From positions 6,282,501 through 6,346,500 of the forward strand of contig NZ_CP060488.1 in NCBI RefSeq assembly GCF_014334015.1: a stretch of DNA of 64,000 nt. The letters are read 5' to 3'. Each line of letters begins with the position of its first letter. Within the stretch, counting starts at the first letter, position 1. The position numbers were made by a program, and so were the translations under genes. Below the pieces are notes generated by a model, which did not search any database, was not told the origin of the DNA, and saw nothing but the letters and a program-made list of their open reading frames with translations. This document shows, piece by piece, positions 28,702 through 37,130 of the stretch. Origin of the DNA: Bacteroides sp. M10 (lineage in GTDB: Bacteria > Bacteroidota > Bacteroidia > Bacteroidales > Bacteroidaceae).

Positions 28702-30904
28702 TTTTATCTCCCGTATTCTTATTCCGGCGGATCACCAGCAGAGACGACAATTCTCGTATCACAGCCTCATCCTCGGATAATTTCGTATAAGAAAGATGAC
28801 TCATTATCAATAGTCCGTCTTTCTCTTTAGTCACTAAATCTTCAACTCCCTCAAACCACACTATAATCGTTTGTCCCGGATAACGTGCCTGCAAATCATC
28901 AATACATCCGCGAAACTCCTCATCGTCCGTATCAAAGAGGAAAAGACGTATAGAATGTCCGTTCTGCAACATCTTCTCCAGATACGAAAAAAGAAATGCA
29001 TCAATCATTCCACCAAGTACGAAACTGACCGCAGCACCTTCCCGATACTGACGATTGACAAACACAGCCACCGGACACTTCACCTGCTCCATAATATCAT
29101 CAATCTTATCCCGGAAGAGCGTTAACCATAAAATAGCCCCCGGAGTTCCCGGTATATCCGTACGGTAATGACTTCCGGCCCCCAAAAGCAGCATATCAGG
29201 ATGTTCTTTACGGACAAAGTGAATGATTTCCTGTACAAGTTTGTCCGTCACCCGATAATGGTTATCTACCTGAATATTCAATTTCGCCGCCTGTTGATTG
29301 AGCAAAGCAAAACTCTCGCTGGCATAATGCTCGGCATTCAACGGATTCAAATCCGTGCCTACTGTATAGTGTGCCGCAATCAAATGATTTTTCTTCAACT
29401 GCTTCCCAAATAACAAATGATAAATGGAAAGTAATACACGCCCAGATTCCGGACGTCCGAAGCAAAATATCAATTTGTGCTTCAAAGATAATTTTTCTTC
29501 CCGACGTACGAAAATATGTTCCACCAAATGAAGCAAAGGAGTAGTCATAAAGGTCGTAACTAGCGCCATAATGACCAAAATTACGAATATAGACGGAGGA
29601 AGAACTCCCATTTCATAACCTATATTCAGCGCTACAAGCTCCATCAATCCCCTCGTATTCATCAATGTTCCTATCGTCAAACTATCCTTCCATGATTCGC
29701 CTACCAGACGGGCAGCGATGGCACATCCACCCAGTTTGCCGGCAACAGCAACCGTCACCAACAGCAAACATACCATCCACAACTCCGGACTGTTTATCAA
29801 ACCGATTTCCGTACGTAGCCCGGTGAAAGCAAAGAATAAAGGCAAAAAGAAGACTAAAGAAATATCTTCCACTTTTTCCATCATCACCTTCCGGAAACCC
29901 AAATTGGACGGCATCACCACCCCTGCCATAAAAGCTCCGAACAGGGCATGAATTCCGATAATCTCCGTCAGACAAGAGGAAATAATAAGAATAAGCAGAA
30001 TAAATGCCACAAATGTTTTATTAATTGCTTCCCGGTTGGCATACACCTCTCCCACCTTCTTCAAAAACGGGCGAACTACCAGAAACATGACCGCAATATA
30101 AACTACTGCCAGCCCTACTGAATACAGTGCACTGGCAAAACTTCCCGCTTTGGAAATAGCGATAACCACTGCCAACAAACACCAAGCCGTCACATCGTCA
30201 TTGGCAGCAGAAGCAATAGTCAGCGTGCCCAAAGGAGTCTTAGTCATATTCCGTTCCTGAATAATACGTGCCAATACCGGAAAGGCGGTGATACTCATCG
30301 AAATACCTATAAACAGAGCAAACGGGAGAAACGGAGTCTGGTCGGCGGCATATTCTTCGTACACCCAATAAGAAGACAAAATACCCAGGAAGAAAGGAAC
30401 CAAAATTCCGGCATGACTAATCACAAGCGTTTCATTGATCTTATTTTTCAGTACACTGAAATCCAGCTCCATACCGATCACAAACATAAAAAGTATCAGT
30501 CCCACCTGACTCAATAATTCAAGATTGGTAAGCGAGTGGGCCGGAAAGAGAAAATGAAAAGCATCCGGAAAGAAAAAACCGAGCACGGAAGGTCCTAACA
30601 CGATACCGGCAACAATCTCTCCAATCACTCCCGGTTGCCCGATCAGGCTAAATAAATAGCCAAAAAGACGCACCATCACCAATACGGCTATAATCTGAAT
30701 CAACAAGGTGGAGAGCGGATGATGAATATTGTCCTGTATAAATTGAAGAAATAGGCTGAAAGGGTCCCCTTGTGCCACGTTATGCGCATTTATCGCATAG
30801 TGCGAAAACCGGTCACCCTCTTCAATAGCGACATAAATTAACCCTCCAAACAGGAGCAACATCAGTACATAAATGACGTAATTCTTCCGGGCCCTATTCC
30901 GCAT
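28682..30904 (-). CDS. CPA2-family Na+/H+ or K+/H+ antiporter with C-terminal stress-like domain
   Basis: A 740-residue inner-membrane protein. After an N-terminal anchor and a periplasmic loop come about 12 membrane segments of the Kef/NapA class: QPGVIGEIVAGIVLGPSVLG, LILFMFVIGMELDFSVL, SMSITAFPVLARII, and TIASAANDDVTAWCLLAVV with the paired acidic residues (ND D) of the ion site. The C-terminal 250 residues have two alpha/beta units resembling universal-stress-protein domains (HPDMLLLGAGSHYRTDIPG, TKEKDGLLIMSHLSYTKLSE). It exchanges cations for protons across the membrane. Cation specificity cannot be read from the sequence. The patatin gene overlaps its end. Confidence 0.92.
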   Translation of the reverse strand: MRNRARKNYVIYVLMLLLFGGLIYVAIEEGDRFSHYAINAHNVAQGDPFSLFLQFIQDNIHHPLSTLLIQIIAVLVMVRLFGYLFSLIGQPGVIGEIVAGIVLGPSVLGFFFPDAFHFLFPAHSLTNLELLSQVGLILFMFVIGMELDFSVLKNKINETLVISHAGILVPFFLGILSSYWVYEEYAADQTPFLPFALFIGISMSITAFPVLARIIQERNMTKTPLGTLTIASAANDDVTAWCLLAVVIAISKAGSFASALYSVGLAVVYIAVMFLVVRPFLKKVGEVYANREAINKTFVAFILLILIISSCLTEIIGIHALFGAFMAGVVMPSNLGFRKVMMEKVEDISLVFFLPLFFAFTGLRTEIGLINSPELWMVCLLLVTVAVAGKLGGCAIAARLVGESWKDSLTIGTLMNTRGLMELVALNIGYEMGVLPPSIFVILVIMALVTTFMTTPLLHLVEHIFVRREEKLSLKHKLIFCFGRPESGRVLLSIYHLLFGKQLKKNHLIAAHYTVGTDLNPLNAEHYASESFALLNQQAAKLNIQVDNHYRVTDKLVQEIIHFVRKEHPDMLLLGAGSHYRTDIPGTPGAILWLTLFRDKIDDIMEQVKCPVAVFVNRQYREGAAVSFVLGGMIDAFLFSYLEKMLQNGHSIRLFLFDTDDEEFRGCIDDLQARYPGQTIIVWFEGVEDLVTKEKDGLLIMSHLSYTKLSEDEAVIRELSSLLVIRRNKNTGDKNEGLEN

Positions 30905-30997
30905 AAACTCTATTTTTACGATTTGTGCATATTTATTATAAAAACAAACGAAAAAGGCAGATAGTTTGGCAAAAATAGCAAATTCTCAAATAAAATC

Positions 30998-31028
30998 TTG
31001 TTTTTTTGCTTCAATCTATGTAACTTTA
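30998..31028 (+). promoter_or_regulatory. Promoter for the 31089 gene
   Basis: TTG (30998-31000), 20 bp, TAACTTTA (31021-31028), one mismatch to TAnnTTTG. Confidence 0.5.
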
Positions 31029-31088
31029 GGCTAGCTTTATTGTTTAAGGAGGAAAAAATCAAAAAAGTCCTGCCCGCAGGCAAGCACC

Positions 31089-31613
31089 ATGAGAATACAG
31101 TTTGAGATTAAAGAAAATTTGCCGGAAATTATCGAAGAAATCTTACACTCTGATAAATGGCAAACTTCCGTGAAGGAAGAACTTAGCGGTCGGACGACCG
31201 TTGTGATCCGTGACCAAGCGTATGGTTCAGAAGCTACCATTGAAATTTATGCTACATCTATTGAAATCAAAACTGCCTGGTCTAAGTACTCCTATCGTAT
31301 ATTTGTAACCAACGATATCGTATGGTGCGAATATAACGGTGCCTATCGTGGTCTGTTGGAACAAGTGCTCCTACCAACTATTACTCCCAAAGAAAATCTG
31401 CTCAATTCTGACGTGACTGAAAGTTCGCTTTATGGAAATGAGCATAAGAAACTGAGAGAATATGCAGAAGATAACCTGAAACTGAAACAATTCCGTCGGG
31501 AAAACTTCAATGAGCAAAGGAATGGGATTGCACCGTTCGACCATCCGAAGCGTGTGTATGATGAGTTTATCAAAGAAGATTATGTGGTAACACCCAAAGG
31601 AGAAAAGAAATAA
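31089..31613 (+). CDS. Conserved hypothetical cytoplasmic protein
   Basis: A 174-residue protein without signal peptide or membrane segment. The first 100 residues alternate strands and short helices (MRIQFEIKENLPEIIEEILH, VVIRDQAYGSEATIEIYATS, KTAWSKYSYRIFVTNDIVW). The C-terminal third is charged and helical (KKLREYAEDNLKLKQFRREN). I do not recognise the family. It is single, with its own promoter, and is followed by the 22-bp palindrome array. The convergent gene beyond encodes a DUF4907-like membrane-anchored protein, so there is no operon partner to hint at a function. Confidence 0.75.
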   Translation: MRIQFEIKENLPEIIEEILHSDKWQTSVKEELSGRTTVVIRDQAYGSEATIEIYATSIEIKTAWSKYSYRIFVTNDIVWCEYNGAYRGLLEQVLLPTITPKENLLNSDVTESSLYGNEHKKLREYAEDNLKLKQFRRENFNEQRNGIAPFDHPKRVYDEFIKEDYVVTPKGEKK

Positions 31614-31635
31614 TTCACACTTAACGTTTTACCTT

Positions 31636-31719
31636 GTGCCATCGTATTGGCACAACAGTGCCACCATGTTGACACAGTCCTGCCAATACGGTGGCATGAC
31701 TGTGCCAACATGGTGGTAC
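31636..31719. repeat. Four 18-bp imperfect palindromes at exact 22-bp period
   Basis: Units start at 31636, 31658, 31680 and 31702: GTGCCATCGTATTGGCAC, GTGCCACCATGTTGACAC, CTGCCAATACGGTGGCAT and GTGCCAACATGGTGGTAC. Each is nearly palindromic (TGCCA...TGGCA). Unit 3 is the inverse of unit 1 (two mismatches over 18 bp) and unit 4 the inverse of unit 2. The array fills the gap between two convergent genes. It could act as a bidirectional stop for RNA polymerase or as a protein-binding array with sites on one helix face. No T run follows. Confidence 0.85.
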
Positions 31720-32048
31720 TAATACACGATTCCCAAATTATCCAGGTCAGCCTTTGATATGGCAAATTCATTTCCGGCTTTAATCCGTTCCAGCACTAAA
31801 TTTCCGATACATTGGGCATCCTGTACCGATTGAAAAGGCCTTTTCCCGGATACAACCGGGATAAAAGGCTGAACAATTATCAAACGCTCTCTCTCATAAA
31901 TCTTATAACCGTATCCACTACCTTCAATCTGGGTTACTTCCAGCCGATATATGTTTATCGAATGCATATACCCATATATGATTCCCACTAAAAGCAGCAA
32001 GACAAAGCAACTAATACCTATTATTTTTTTATTTCTCTTCATATTCAT
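31719..32048 (-). CDS. DUF4907-like small membrane-anchored protein
   Basis: A 109-residue protein with one N-terminal membrane segment (IIGISCFVLLLLVGIIYGYM) followed by a small domain: YGYKIYERERLIIVQPFIPV, then QDAQCIGNLVLERIKAGNEF. The phrase about an interfering residue set (IVQPFIP, FQS..DA..IG.LVLERI) fits the DUF4907 family as I recall it. It overlaps the end of the Kelch-protein gene by 20 bp and must be co-transcribed. The two probably work together in the envelope. No function is known to me. Confidence 0.72.
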   Translation of the reverse strand: MNMKRNKKIIGISCFVLLLLVGIIYGYMHSINIYRLEVTQIEGSGYGYKIYERERLIIVQPFIPVVSGKRPFQSVQDAQCIGNLVLERIKAGNEFAISKADLDNLGIVY

Positions 32049-33087
32049 AAGGCTTCAACTCCCAAGTATCATCATAATAATAAGTAGAAGCTCCTCCCGT
32101 AGCTATAACTCCTCGTTTTCCGGTAGAAAAGCATACGGCTTTCGAGCGTGTACTTCCTTCGAAATCTGTCAAATCTTCCCCATCCCAAAGGTCTGTCAGA
32201 GGGTCGTAAATCCAATAATTGGAACGATAACTACCACCGGCCGTCTGCCCCACAGCAATATATCCTTTTCCGTCGATCACGAAAGCGCAAGCATAACAAC
32301 GGACGATAGAAGTGTAATCGTCGTCATAATCATCATCACTCTTATCATAAAGTTCGCGCAATTCTTTCCAAGTACCGGTCGATGGATTAAAACACCAGAA
32401 ATCCGTCACATCTGAACCGTTATTCTCACCGCCACAGATATAAGCAATGTCATCTATGACGAAAGCCATACCGCCCATTCTCTTCTGTCCGCCAAATCCA
32501 CTCATGGCCGTCCACTCTCCCTTATCTCCCACTGATGGGTCGAACTTCCAGAAATCCTTTTGATAGTTATCGTTGTAACCTGTACCCAGATATCCATACT
32601 GACCAATGCCGAAAGAAAGAGCATAACGTCGCTTACCATAAACATTGGTTCCAGCTTCTCCATCCGGGATGGAAGCCATTTCTTTCCACGAATTCGTTGC
32701 AGGATTATACTCCCAGCAGTCACTCAAATAATCGCTTTTAGTCGCATCATAACCGGTAGCAATATATCCCTTGGCACCTATTGTAAAACCAGTCGCCGCA
32801 TTTCGGGCAGGAGCTGCATCGGGCATTGATGTACACTGTGTCCATGAATTAGTCTCAATGTCATACGACCAGCAATCTTTCAAGCGGTCTTTCGTACTCC
32901 CCCGGTATCCGGTGCAGAGGTACCCGATGTTACCAATCGTAAAACCAGCTGCGTCCGTACGCGCCACACCATCAAAATCAGAACGGCGATACCACACACC
33001 TGCCGTATATTCAGTATCATCCGTACATGCCGCCAATGAAAGCAGCACCACCATCATGCAAAGTAATTTATTCATTTTCGTATTCAT
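32029..33087 (-). CDS. Kelch-repeat surface lipoprotein
   Basis: A 352-residue protein. The start at 33087 (or 33075) leads into a lipoprotein signal (LLCMMVVLLSLAACTDD), whereas the longer frame has no export signal. The rest is a beta-propeller of about six Kelch repeats of some 50 residues, each with a Gly-Tyr pair and a Trp: GFTIGNIGYLCTGYRGST...CWSYDIETNSWTQCTSMP, GFTIGAKGYIATGYDATK...CWEYNPATNSWKEMASIP, and so on to GKRGVIATGG near the end. Kelch propellers usually bind proteins or glycans. It is in an operon with the DUF4907-like gene and divergent from a DUF4270 lipoprotein/outer-membrane protein pair, across an unusual inverted repeat. Confidence 0.88.
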   Translation of the reverse strand: MNTKMNKLLCMMVVLLSLAACTDDTEYTAGVWYRRSDFDGVARTDAAGFTIGNIGYLCTGYRGSTKDRLKDCWSYDIETNSWTQCTSMPDAAPARNAATGFTIGAKGYIATGYDATKSDYLSDCWEYNPATNSWKEMASIPDGEAGTNVYGKRRYALSFGIGQYGYLGTGYNDNYQKDFWKFDPSVGDKGEWTAMSGFGGQKRMGGMAFVIDDIAYICGGENNGSDVTDFWCFNPSTGTWKELRELYDKSDDDYDDDYTSIVRCYACAFVIDGKGYIAVGQTAGGSYRSNYWIYDPLTDLWDGEDLTDFEGSTRSKAVCFSTGKRGVIATGGASTYYYDDTWELKPYEYEEK

Positions 33088-33138
33088 AAATATGTCGTTG
33101 ATTACAACCGCAAATGTAGGTGGCAACGGGCACGCATA

Positions 33139-33221
33139 AAAAAACTATCGACAAATAAAGGTATTCCATCTACCAACAAAATTCAGGTCGACAAATACAG
33201 AGATTTAGTCGATAGTTTTTT
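33139..33221. repeat. 14-bp perfect inverted repeat between divergent surface-protein operons
   Basis: AAAAAACTATCGAC (33139-33152) and GTCGATAGTTTTTT (33208-33221) match 14 of 14 and enclose 55 bp. A third TCGACAAATA copy lies inside (33188-33197), a direct repeat of 33149-33158. The segment lies between the start codons of the Kelch and DUF4270 genes, so it is either an operator pair or a short invertible promoter segment. No full promoter consensus was found inside. Confidence 0.75.
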
Positions 33222-33279
33222 GGAGGGCTGTATAAAACCTCTTCTTTTGCCGCTACAAAACCAAATTTCATTTTATTAC

Positions 33280-34605
33280 ATGAAGTCAATCATACTACTT
33301 TTTTCACTCTTTATCTCTCTTTCTTTTTTCGCTTGCGTAGACGATTCATCGTCCATAGGAGCGAAATGGGTACAAAGTTCATTTCTCAACGAGCAGATGG
33401 ACACCTGTACTGTATTACTTAGTACAGTATTAAGCGATTCCATAGCCACTTCGGGAGATACGGTCTGCCAGATAGGATATCGTGACGACAACTTATGGGG
33501 TAAACTCACCGCATCTTTCTATGCGGAATATGAAGTTCCGTCCTATTCTTTTAATGAAGATATTAAGTACGAATTCGATTCGATTACCATACGGCTGTAC
33601 TCTTCTGGCAATTACTTAGGAGATACCTTAAAAACTCAACGCATTCATCTGCATGAGCTGACAAAGAATATTGAGCTGGACAATAAAGGTTATCTGTACA
33701 ATACTACTACCTCCTACTACAACGAAACCCCATTGGTATCTTTCGACTTTCTTCCTACACCAGGTTCACCGGACAAAGAACTGGAAATACGATTGCCAGA
33801 TGCATGGGGAAAAGAATGGTTTGACCTGATGTTGAGTGATAATCGGTGGGTTCAATCCCAGGATTTCTTCCATGAATATTTCAAGGGAATTGCTTTCATA
33901 CCCGATGCAAACGACGCTTGTATCAGCGGATTCCAGGTCAATGACTCCAGTATGTGCATTACGGTCTACTATCACCAGATTACGGAAACACTGAATGAAA
34001 AGACATTGGTTTTCAACACAAGCAACACCTTGACTTACAATAAAATTGAAAATGACCGCTCGAATACACCAATAGCCAACCTGCAAAGTGGAGACGGAAA
34101 TGAGTATTCTTCCAGTAAAAGTGAGCATCAGGTTTACCTGCAGGGAATGACCGGTATGTATGTCACCATCGACTTCCCACATTTAAATAATCTCTGCGAA
34201 AAAGGAGAGCTTGTGACTATCGAGAGCGCAACGTTACAGCTATATCCGGTGAAAGGGACTTATGACGGCATGTACCCGTTACCCAAAAGCCTGGCTCTCT
34301 ACACCGCCAACAATGAAAATGTGACGCAAAGCGTAATCACCGACCTCACCGGGAGTTCCGTACAAAGCGGGAACCTGATAGTCGACGAGATGTCTTATGA
34401 GGAGACTTATTACTCTTTTGACATCACCTCTTTCCTGCAAACAAACCTGGGAACTACCGGATATGATCGTCAGAAACTACAATTATTTCTTCCGGACAAC
34501 TTGTTCTATACCACACTTCAAGGCGTTATCTTCGGCGACGGAGAACATACCGCCAATAAAAAGAATACCAAACTTATCATACTTTACAAAACTTATCAAC
34601 AATGA
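33280..34605 (+). CDS. DUF4270-family lipoprotein
   Basis: A 441-residue protein starting at the ATG at 33280, directly before a lipoprotein signal (LFISLSFFACVDDSSSIG). The body is beta-rich: CQIGYRDDNLWGKLTASFYA, SITIRLYSSGNYLGDTLKTQ, GIAFIPDANDACISGFQVND, MTGMYVTIDFPHLNNLCEKG. This is the pattern of DUF4270, a Bacteroidetes family of unknown function usually found on the cell surface. Its TGA overlaps the ATG of the next gene (ATGA at 34602), so the lipoprotein and the outer-membrane protein are translationally coupled and likely act as a pair. Confidence 0.85.
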   Translation: MKSIILLFSLFISLSFFACVDDSSSIGAKWVQSSFLNEQMDTCTVLLSTVLSDSIATSGDTVCQIGYRDDNLWGKLTASFYAEYEVPSYSFNEDIKYEFDSITIRLYSSGNYLGDTLKTQRIHLHELTKNIELDNKGYLYNTTTSYYNETPLVSFDFLPTPGSPDKELEIRLPDAWGKEWFDLMLSDNRWVQSQDFFHEYFKGIAFIPDANDACISGFQVNDSSMCITVYYHQITETLNEKTLVFNTSNTLTYNKIENDRSNTPIANLQSGDGNEYSSSKSEHQVYLQGMTGMYVTIDFPHLNNLCEKGELVTIESATLQLYPVKGTYDGMYPLPKSLALYTANNENVTQSVITDLTGSSVQSGNLIVDEMSYEETYYSFDITSFLQTNLGTTGYDRQKLQLFLPDNLFYTTLQGVIFGDGEHTANKKNTKLIILYKTYQQ

Positions 34606-35807
34606 AAAAGATTTTGTTTTGCCTTCTGGCATTCTATACTCCTGTCTCTATAGTTATTGCGCAAAATACAACGAACTCCCCTACTTCCATGTTCGGACTG
34701 GGAGAGCTTTCTACCGGGGAAGGCGGGCAATATGCCGGACTGGGCGGTGCAGGCATTGCATTGCGAGGAAATAATTTCCTGAACAGTGCCAATCCGGCTT
34801 CACTCACAGAGTTGACCGAACAACGCTTCCAGATCGATGCCGGTATCATGGGAGCATACCAGATTTATTCGCAACGAGGAGCAAGCAACCGTTCTGTCAC
34901 CGGGAATCTGAATAACCTAAGTATCGGCTGCCGGATTATTCCACGCTGGTATGGAGCTATTTTCATGGCTCCTGTCAGCAGTGTAGGATATGCCATCACG
35001 CTGGATGAAGAGGTGGCAGGCACCAATGGAGGTACCATCTCTTCTCTCTTTCAGGGTGAAGGAGGACTCTCCAAGATGGGTATCAGTACGGCTTACCTTT
35101 TCGGAAAAGGATTTTCTGTCGGCACCAATCTCTCTTATGTGACGGGGACCATCACACAAACGGAGACGCAAGGTACTGCCACAGAAGAAACCAGCTCCTA
35201 CAAACATACTTTTTATGCGGATTTCGGCGTACAGTATAAATGGGCTATAGACCGCGAACGTTCTTTCGTTGCCGGTGCCGTATATGGTTACTCGCAGGAT
35301 TTTAAACAGGATAATAACTTATACGTTAGTAGCAGTTCGGGAGGAGATGATATTGAAAAAAGCCTGAAACGCTATCGCCAATGTCTTCCTCAATTCTTTG
35401 GGCTCGGAGCTTCCTACAACACTCTACGTTGGATGGCAACCATCGACTACAAATATGTGGACTGGAGCCGGATGCAATCTTCCCAATCCAATGTCAGTTT
35501 TGAGAATCAACACCGGTTATCAATCGGTGGAAGATATACATTGGGCAATGTCTATCGTAATCCGGTCAGCATCCTATTGGGAACAGGTATTAATAATTCC
35601 TATATCGTCATTCAAAAGAAAAAGGCAACCGAATATTATGTCAGTACCGGACTTAACTTCGGATTACGCAATAATAATGTCCTTTCCCTCGGATTGAAAT
35701 ATAAAGGTCAGATGAAAATTCCTAACGGTATGCAGAAAGAAAACTGTTTTTCCCTGTTCCTGAATATTACTTTCTCCGAGCGAACTTACCGCGCCAAGAT
35801 ACAATAA
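34602..35807 (+). CDS. Outer-membrane beta-barrel protein (FadL/OmpP1-like)
   Basis: A 401-residue protein with a signal peptide (FCLLAFYTPVSIVIAQ). The N-terminus after cleavage (SMFGLGELSTGEGGQYAGLGG, NNFLNSANPASLTELTEQRF) is typical of FadL-like barrels of Bacteroidetes, with the NPAS motif after the first strands. Alternating aromatic strands follow (YKHTFYADFGVQYKWAI, RWMATIDYKYVDWSRM) and the end is FSLFLNITFSERTYRAKIQ. FadL relatives conduct hydrophobic compounds, but substrates in this lineage are unknown. It is coupled to the DUF4270 lipoprotein by an ATGA overlap and is the last gene of that operon. Confidence 0.85.
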   Translation: MKKILFCLLAFYTPVSIVIAQNTTNSPTSMFGLGELSTGEGGQYAGLGGAGIALRGNNFLNSANPASLTELTEQRFQIDAGIMGAYQIYSQRGASNRSVTGNLNNLSIGCRIIPRWYGAIFMAPVSSVGYAITLDEEVAGTNGGTISSLFQGEGGLSKMGISTAYLFGKGFSVGTNLSYVTGTITQTETQGTATEETSSYKHTFYADFGVQYKWAIDRERSFVAGAVYGYSQDFKQDNNLYVSSSSGGDDIEKSLKRYRQCLPQFFGLGASYNTLRWMATIDYKYVDWSRMQSSQSNVSFENQHRLSIGGRYTLGNVYRNPVSILLGTGINNSYIVIQKKKATEYYVSTGLNFGLRNNNVLSLGLKYKGQMKIPNGMQKENCFSLFLNITFSERTYRAKIQ

Positions 35808-35900
35808 AATGTCATTCAACGGAAGTCATTAAGATAGCTGTCCATTTGAAAAAAGAGAAAACTTTGTGAAACTCTGTGTTACTCTGTGGTGAAACTTTCC

Positions 35901-35908
35901 TATATTTG
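35901..35908 (+). promoter_or_regulatory. -7 element for the C1 peptidase gene
   Basis: TATATTTG, an exact TAnnTTTG, 33 bp before the ATG. Two ACTCTGTG copies (35871, 35881) stand where a -33 element would be expected. Confidence 0.45.
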
Positions 35909-35941
35909 TAGCCAAAACAATTTAATATTAATTTCATAGGA

Positions 35942-37126
35942 ATGAAAAAGACAATCCTTATTGCTGCTTTAGGCCTGTTCAGCCTAAGTGTTATGGCACA
36001 AGATGCAAAACCTGAAGAAGGTTTTGTTTTCACGACAGTGAAAGAAAATCCGATAACTTCTATCAAGAACCAAAATCGTTCGAGTACTTGCTGGAGTTTC
36101 TCAACTCTCGGATTTGTTGAATCAGAACTACTTCGTTTAGGTAAAGGTGAATACGACCTGTCTGAAATGTTTGTTGTACACAAAACGATGCAGGATCGCG
36201 GAGTAAACTATGTACGTTATCACGGTGACAGTTCTTTCTCTCCGGGTGGAAGTTTTTATGATGTAATGTATTGCATCAAGAATTATGGTATCGTTCCGCA
36301 AGAAGTGATGCCGGGTATTATGTATGGTGATACGCTGCCGGTACATAATGAGCTGGATGCTGTTGCTTCCGGTTATATCAATGCGATTGCAAAAGGTAAA
36401 TTAAGCAAACTGACTCCGGTATGGAAAAACGGACTAAGTGCCATTTATGACACTTACCTGGGAGCATGTCCGGAGAAGTTCACCTACAAAGGCAAAGAAT
36501 ATACTCCGAAGACTTTTGCCGAATCACTGGGATTGAACTATAACGACTATGTATCACTGACTTCTTATACACACCATCCGTTCTATTCTCAATTCGCCAT
36601 CGAAATTCAGGATAACTGGCGTAATGGTCTGTCTTACAACCTGCCTATCGAAGAACTGATGGCTGTTATGGACAATGCTGTAAAGAAAGGCTATACCTTT
36701 GCATGGGGTAGCGATGTCAGCGAACAAGGATTCTCACGTGACGGTATCGCCGTAATGCCGGATGCAGCCAAAGAATCTGAACTGTCCGGTTCAGACATGG
36801 CCCGTTGGACAGGATTGACTGCCGCCGACAAACGCAGAGAACTATTCACCAAACCTTTCCCTGAAAAGGATATTACCCAGGAAATGCGTCAAGTTGCTTT
36901 TGACAACTGGGAAACAACAGACGACCACGGAATGGTAATCTACGGTATCGCTAAAGACCAGAACGGAAAAGAATACTTCATGGTGAAAAACTCTTGGGGT
37001 AAATCAGGCAAATATGATGGTATCTGGTATGCTTCCAAAGCATTCGTTGCCTACAAGACAATGAATATCCTGGTGCATAAAGATGCACTTCCTAAAGAAA
37101 TTGCCAAAAAACTGGGAATTAAATAA
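35942..37126 (+). CDS. Secreted C1B-type cysteine peptidase (bleomycin hydrolase/PepC family)
   Basis: A 394-residue protease with a signal peptide (LIAALGLFSLSVMAQ). The catalytic triad is clear: NQNRSSTCWSFSTLGFVESE (Cys50), DDHGMVIYGIA (His329) and VKNSWGKSGKY (Asn350), with the oxyanion Gln in the KNQNRSS stretch. The family (aminopeptidase C, bleomycin hydrolase) is normally cytoplasmic and hexameric. Bacteroides members with a signal peptide, like this one, work in the periplasm or outside. The C-terminus (AKKLGIK) is near the normal family end. It is a single gene with its own promoter, convergent with the LytTR regulator and only 4 bp from it. Confidence 0.92.
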   Translation: MKKTILIAALGLFSLSVMAQDAKPEEGFVFTTVKENPITSIKNQNRSSTCWSFSTLGFVESELLRLGKGEYDLSEMFVVHKTMQDRGVNYVRYHGDSSFSPGGSFYDVMYCIKNYGIVPQEVMPGIMYGDTLPVHNELDAVASGYINAIAKGKLSKLTPVWKNGLSAIYDTYLGACPEKFTYKGKEYTPKTFAESLGLNYNDYVSLTSYTHHPFYSQFAIEIQDNWRNGLSYNLPIEELMAVMDNAVKKGYTFAWGSDVSEQGFSRDGIAVMPDAAKESELSGSDMARWTGLTAADKRRELFTKPFPEKDITQEMRQVAFDNWETTDDHGMVIYGIAKDQNGKEYFMVKNSWGKSGKYDGIWYASKAFVAYKTMNILVHKDALPKEIAKKLGIK

Positions 37127-37130
37127 TTAT

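Noticed and set aside
31636..31719. CRISPR array
   Set aside because: Units are 18 bp with 4-bp gaps, with no unique spacers and no cas genes.
33220..33279. Earlier start for the DUF4270 gene
   Set aside because: The extra 20 residues would precede a complete lipoprotein signal and overlap the inverted repeat. The ATG at 33280 fits.
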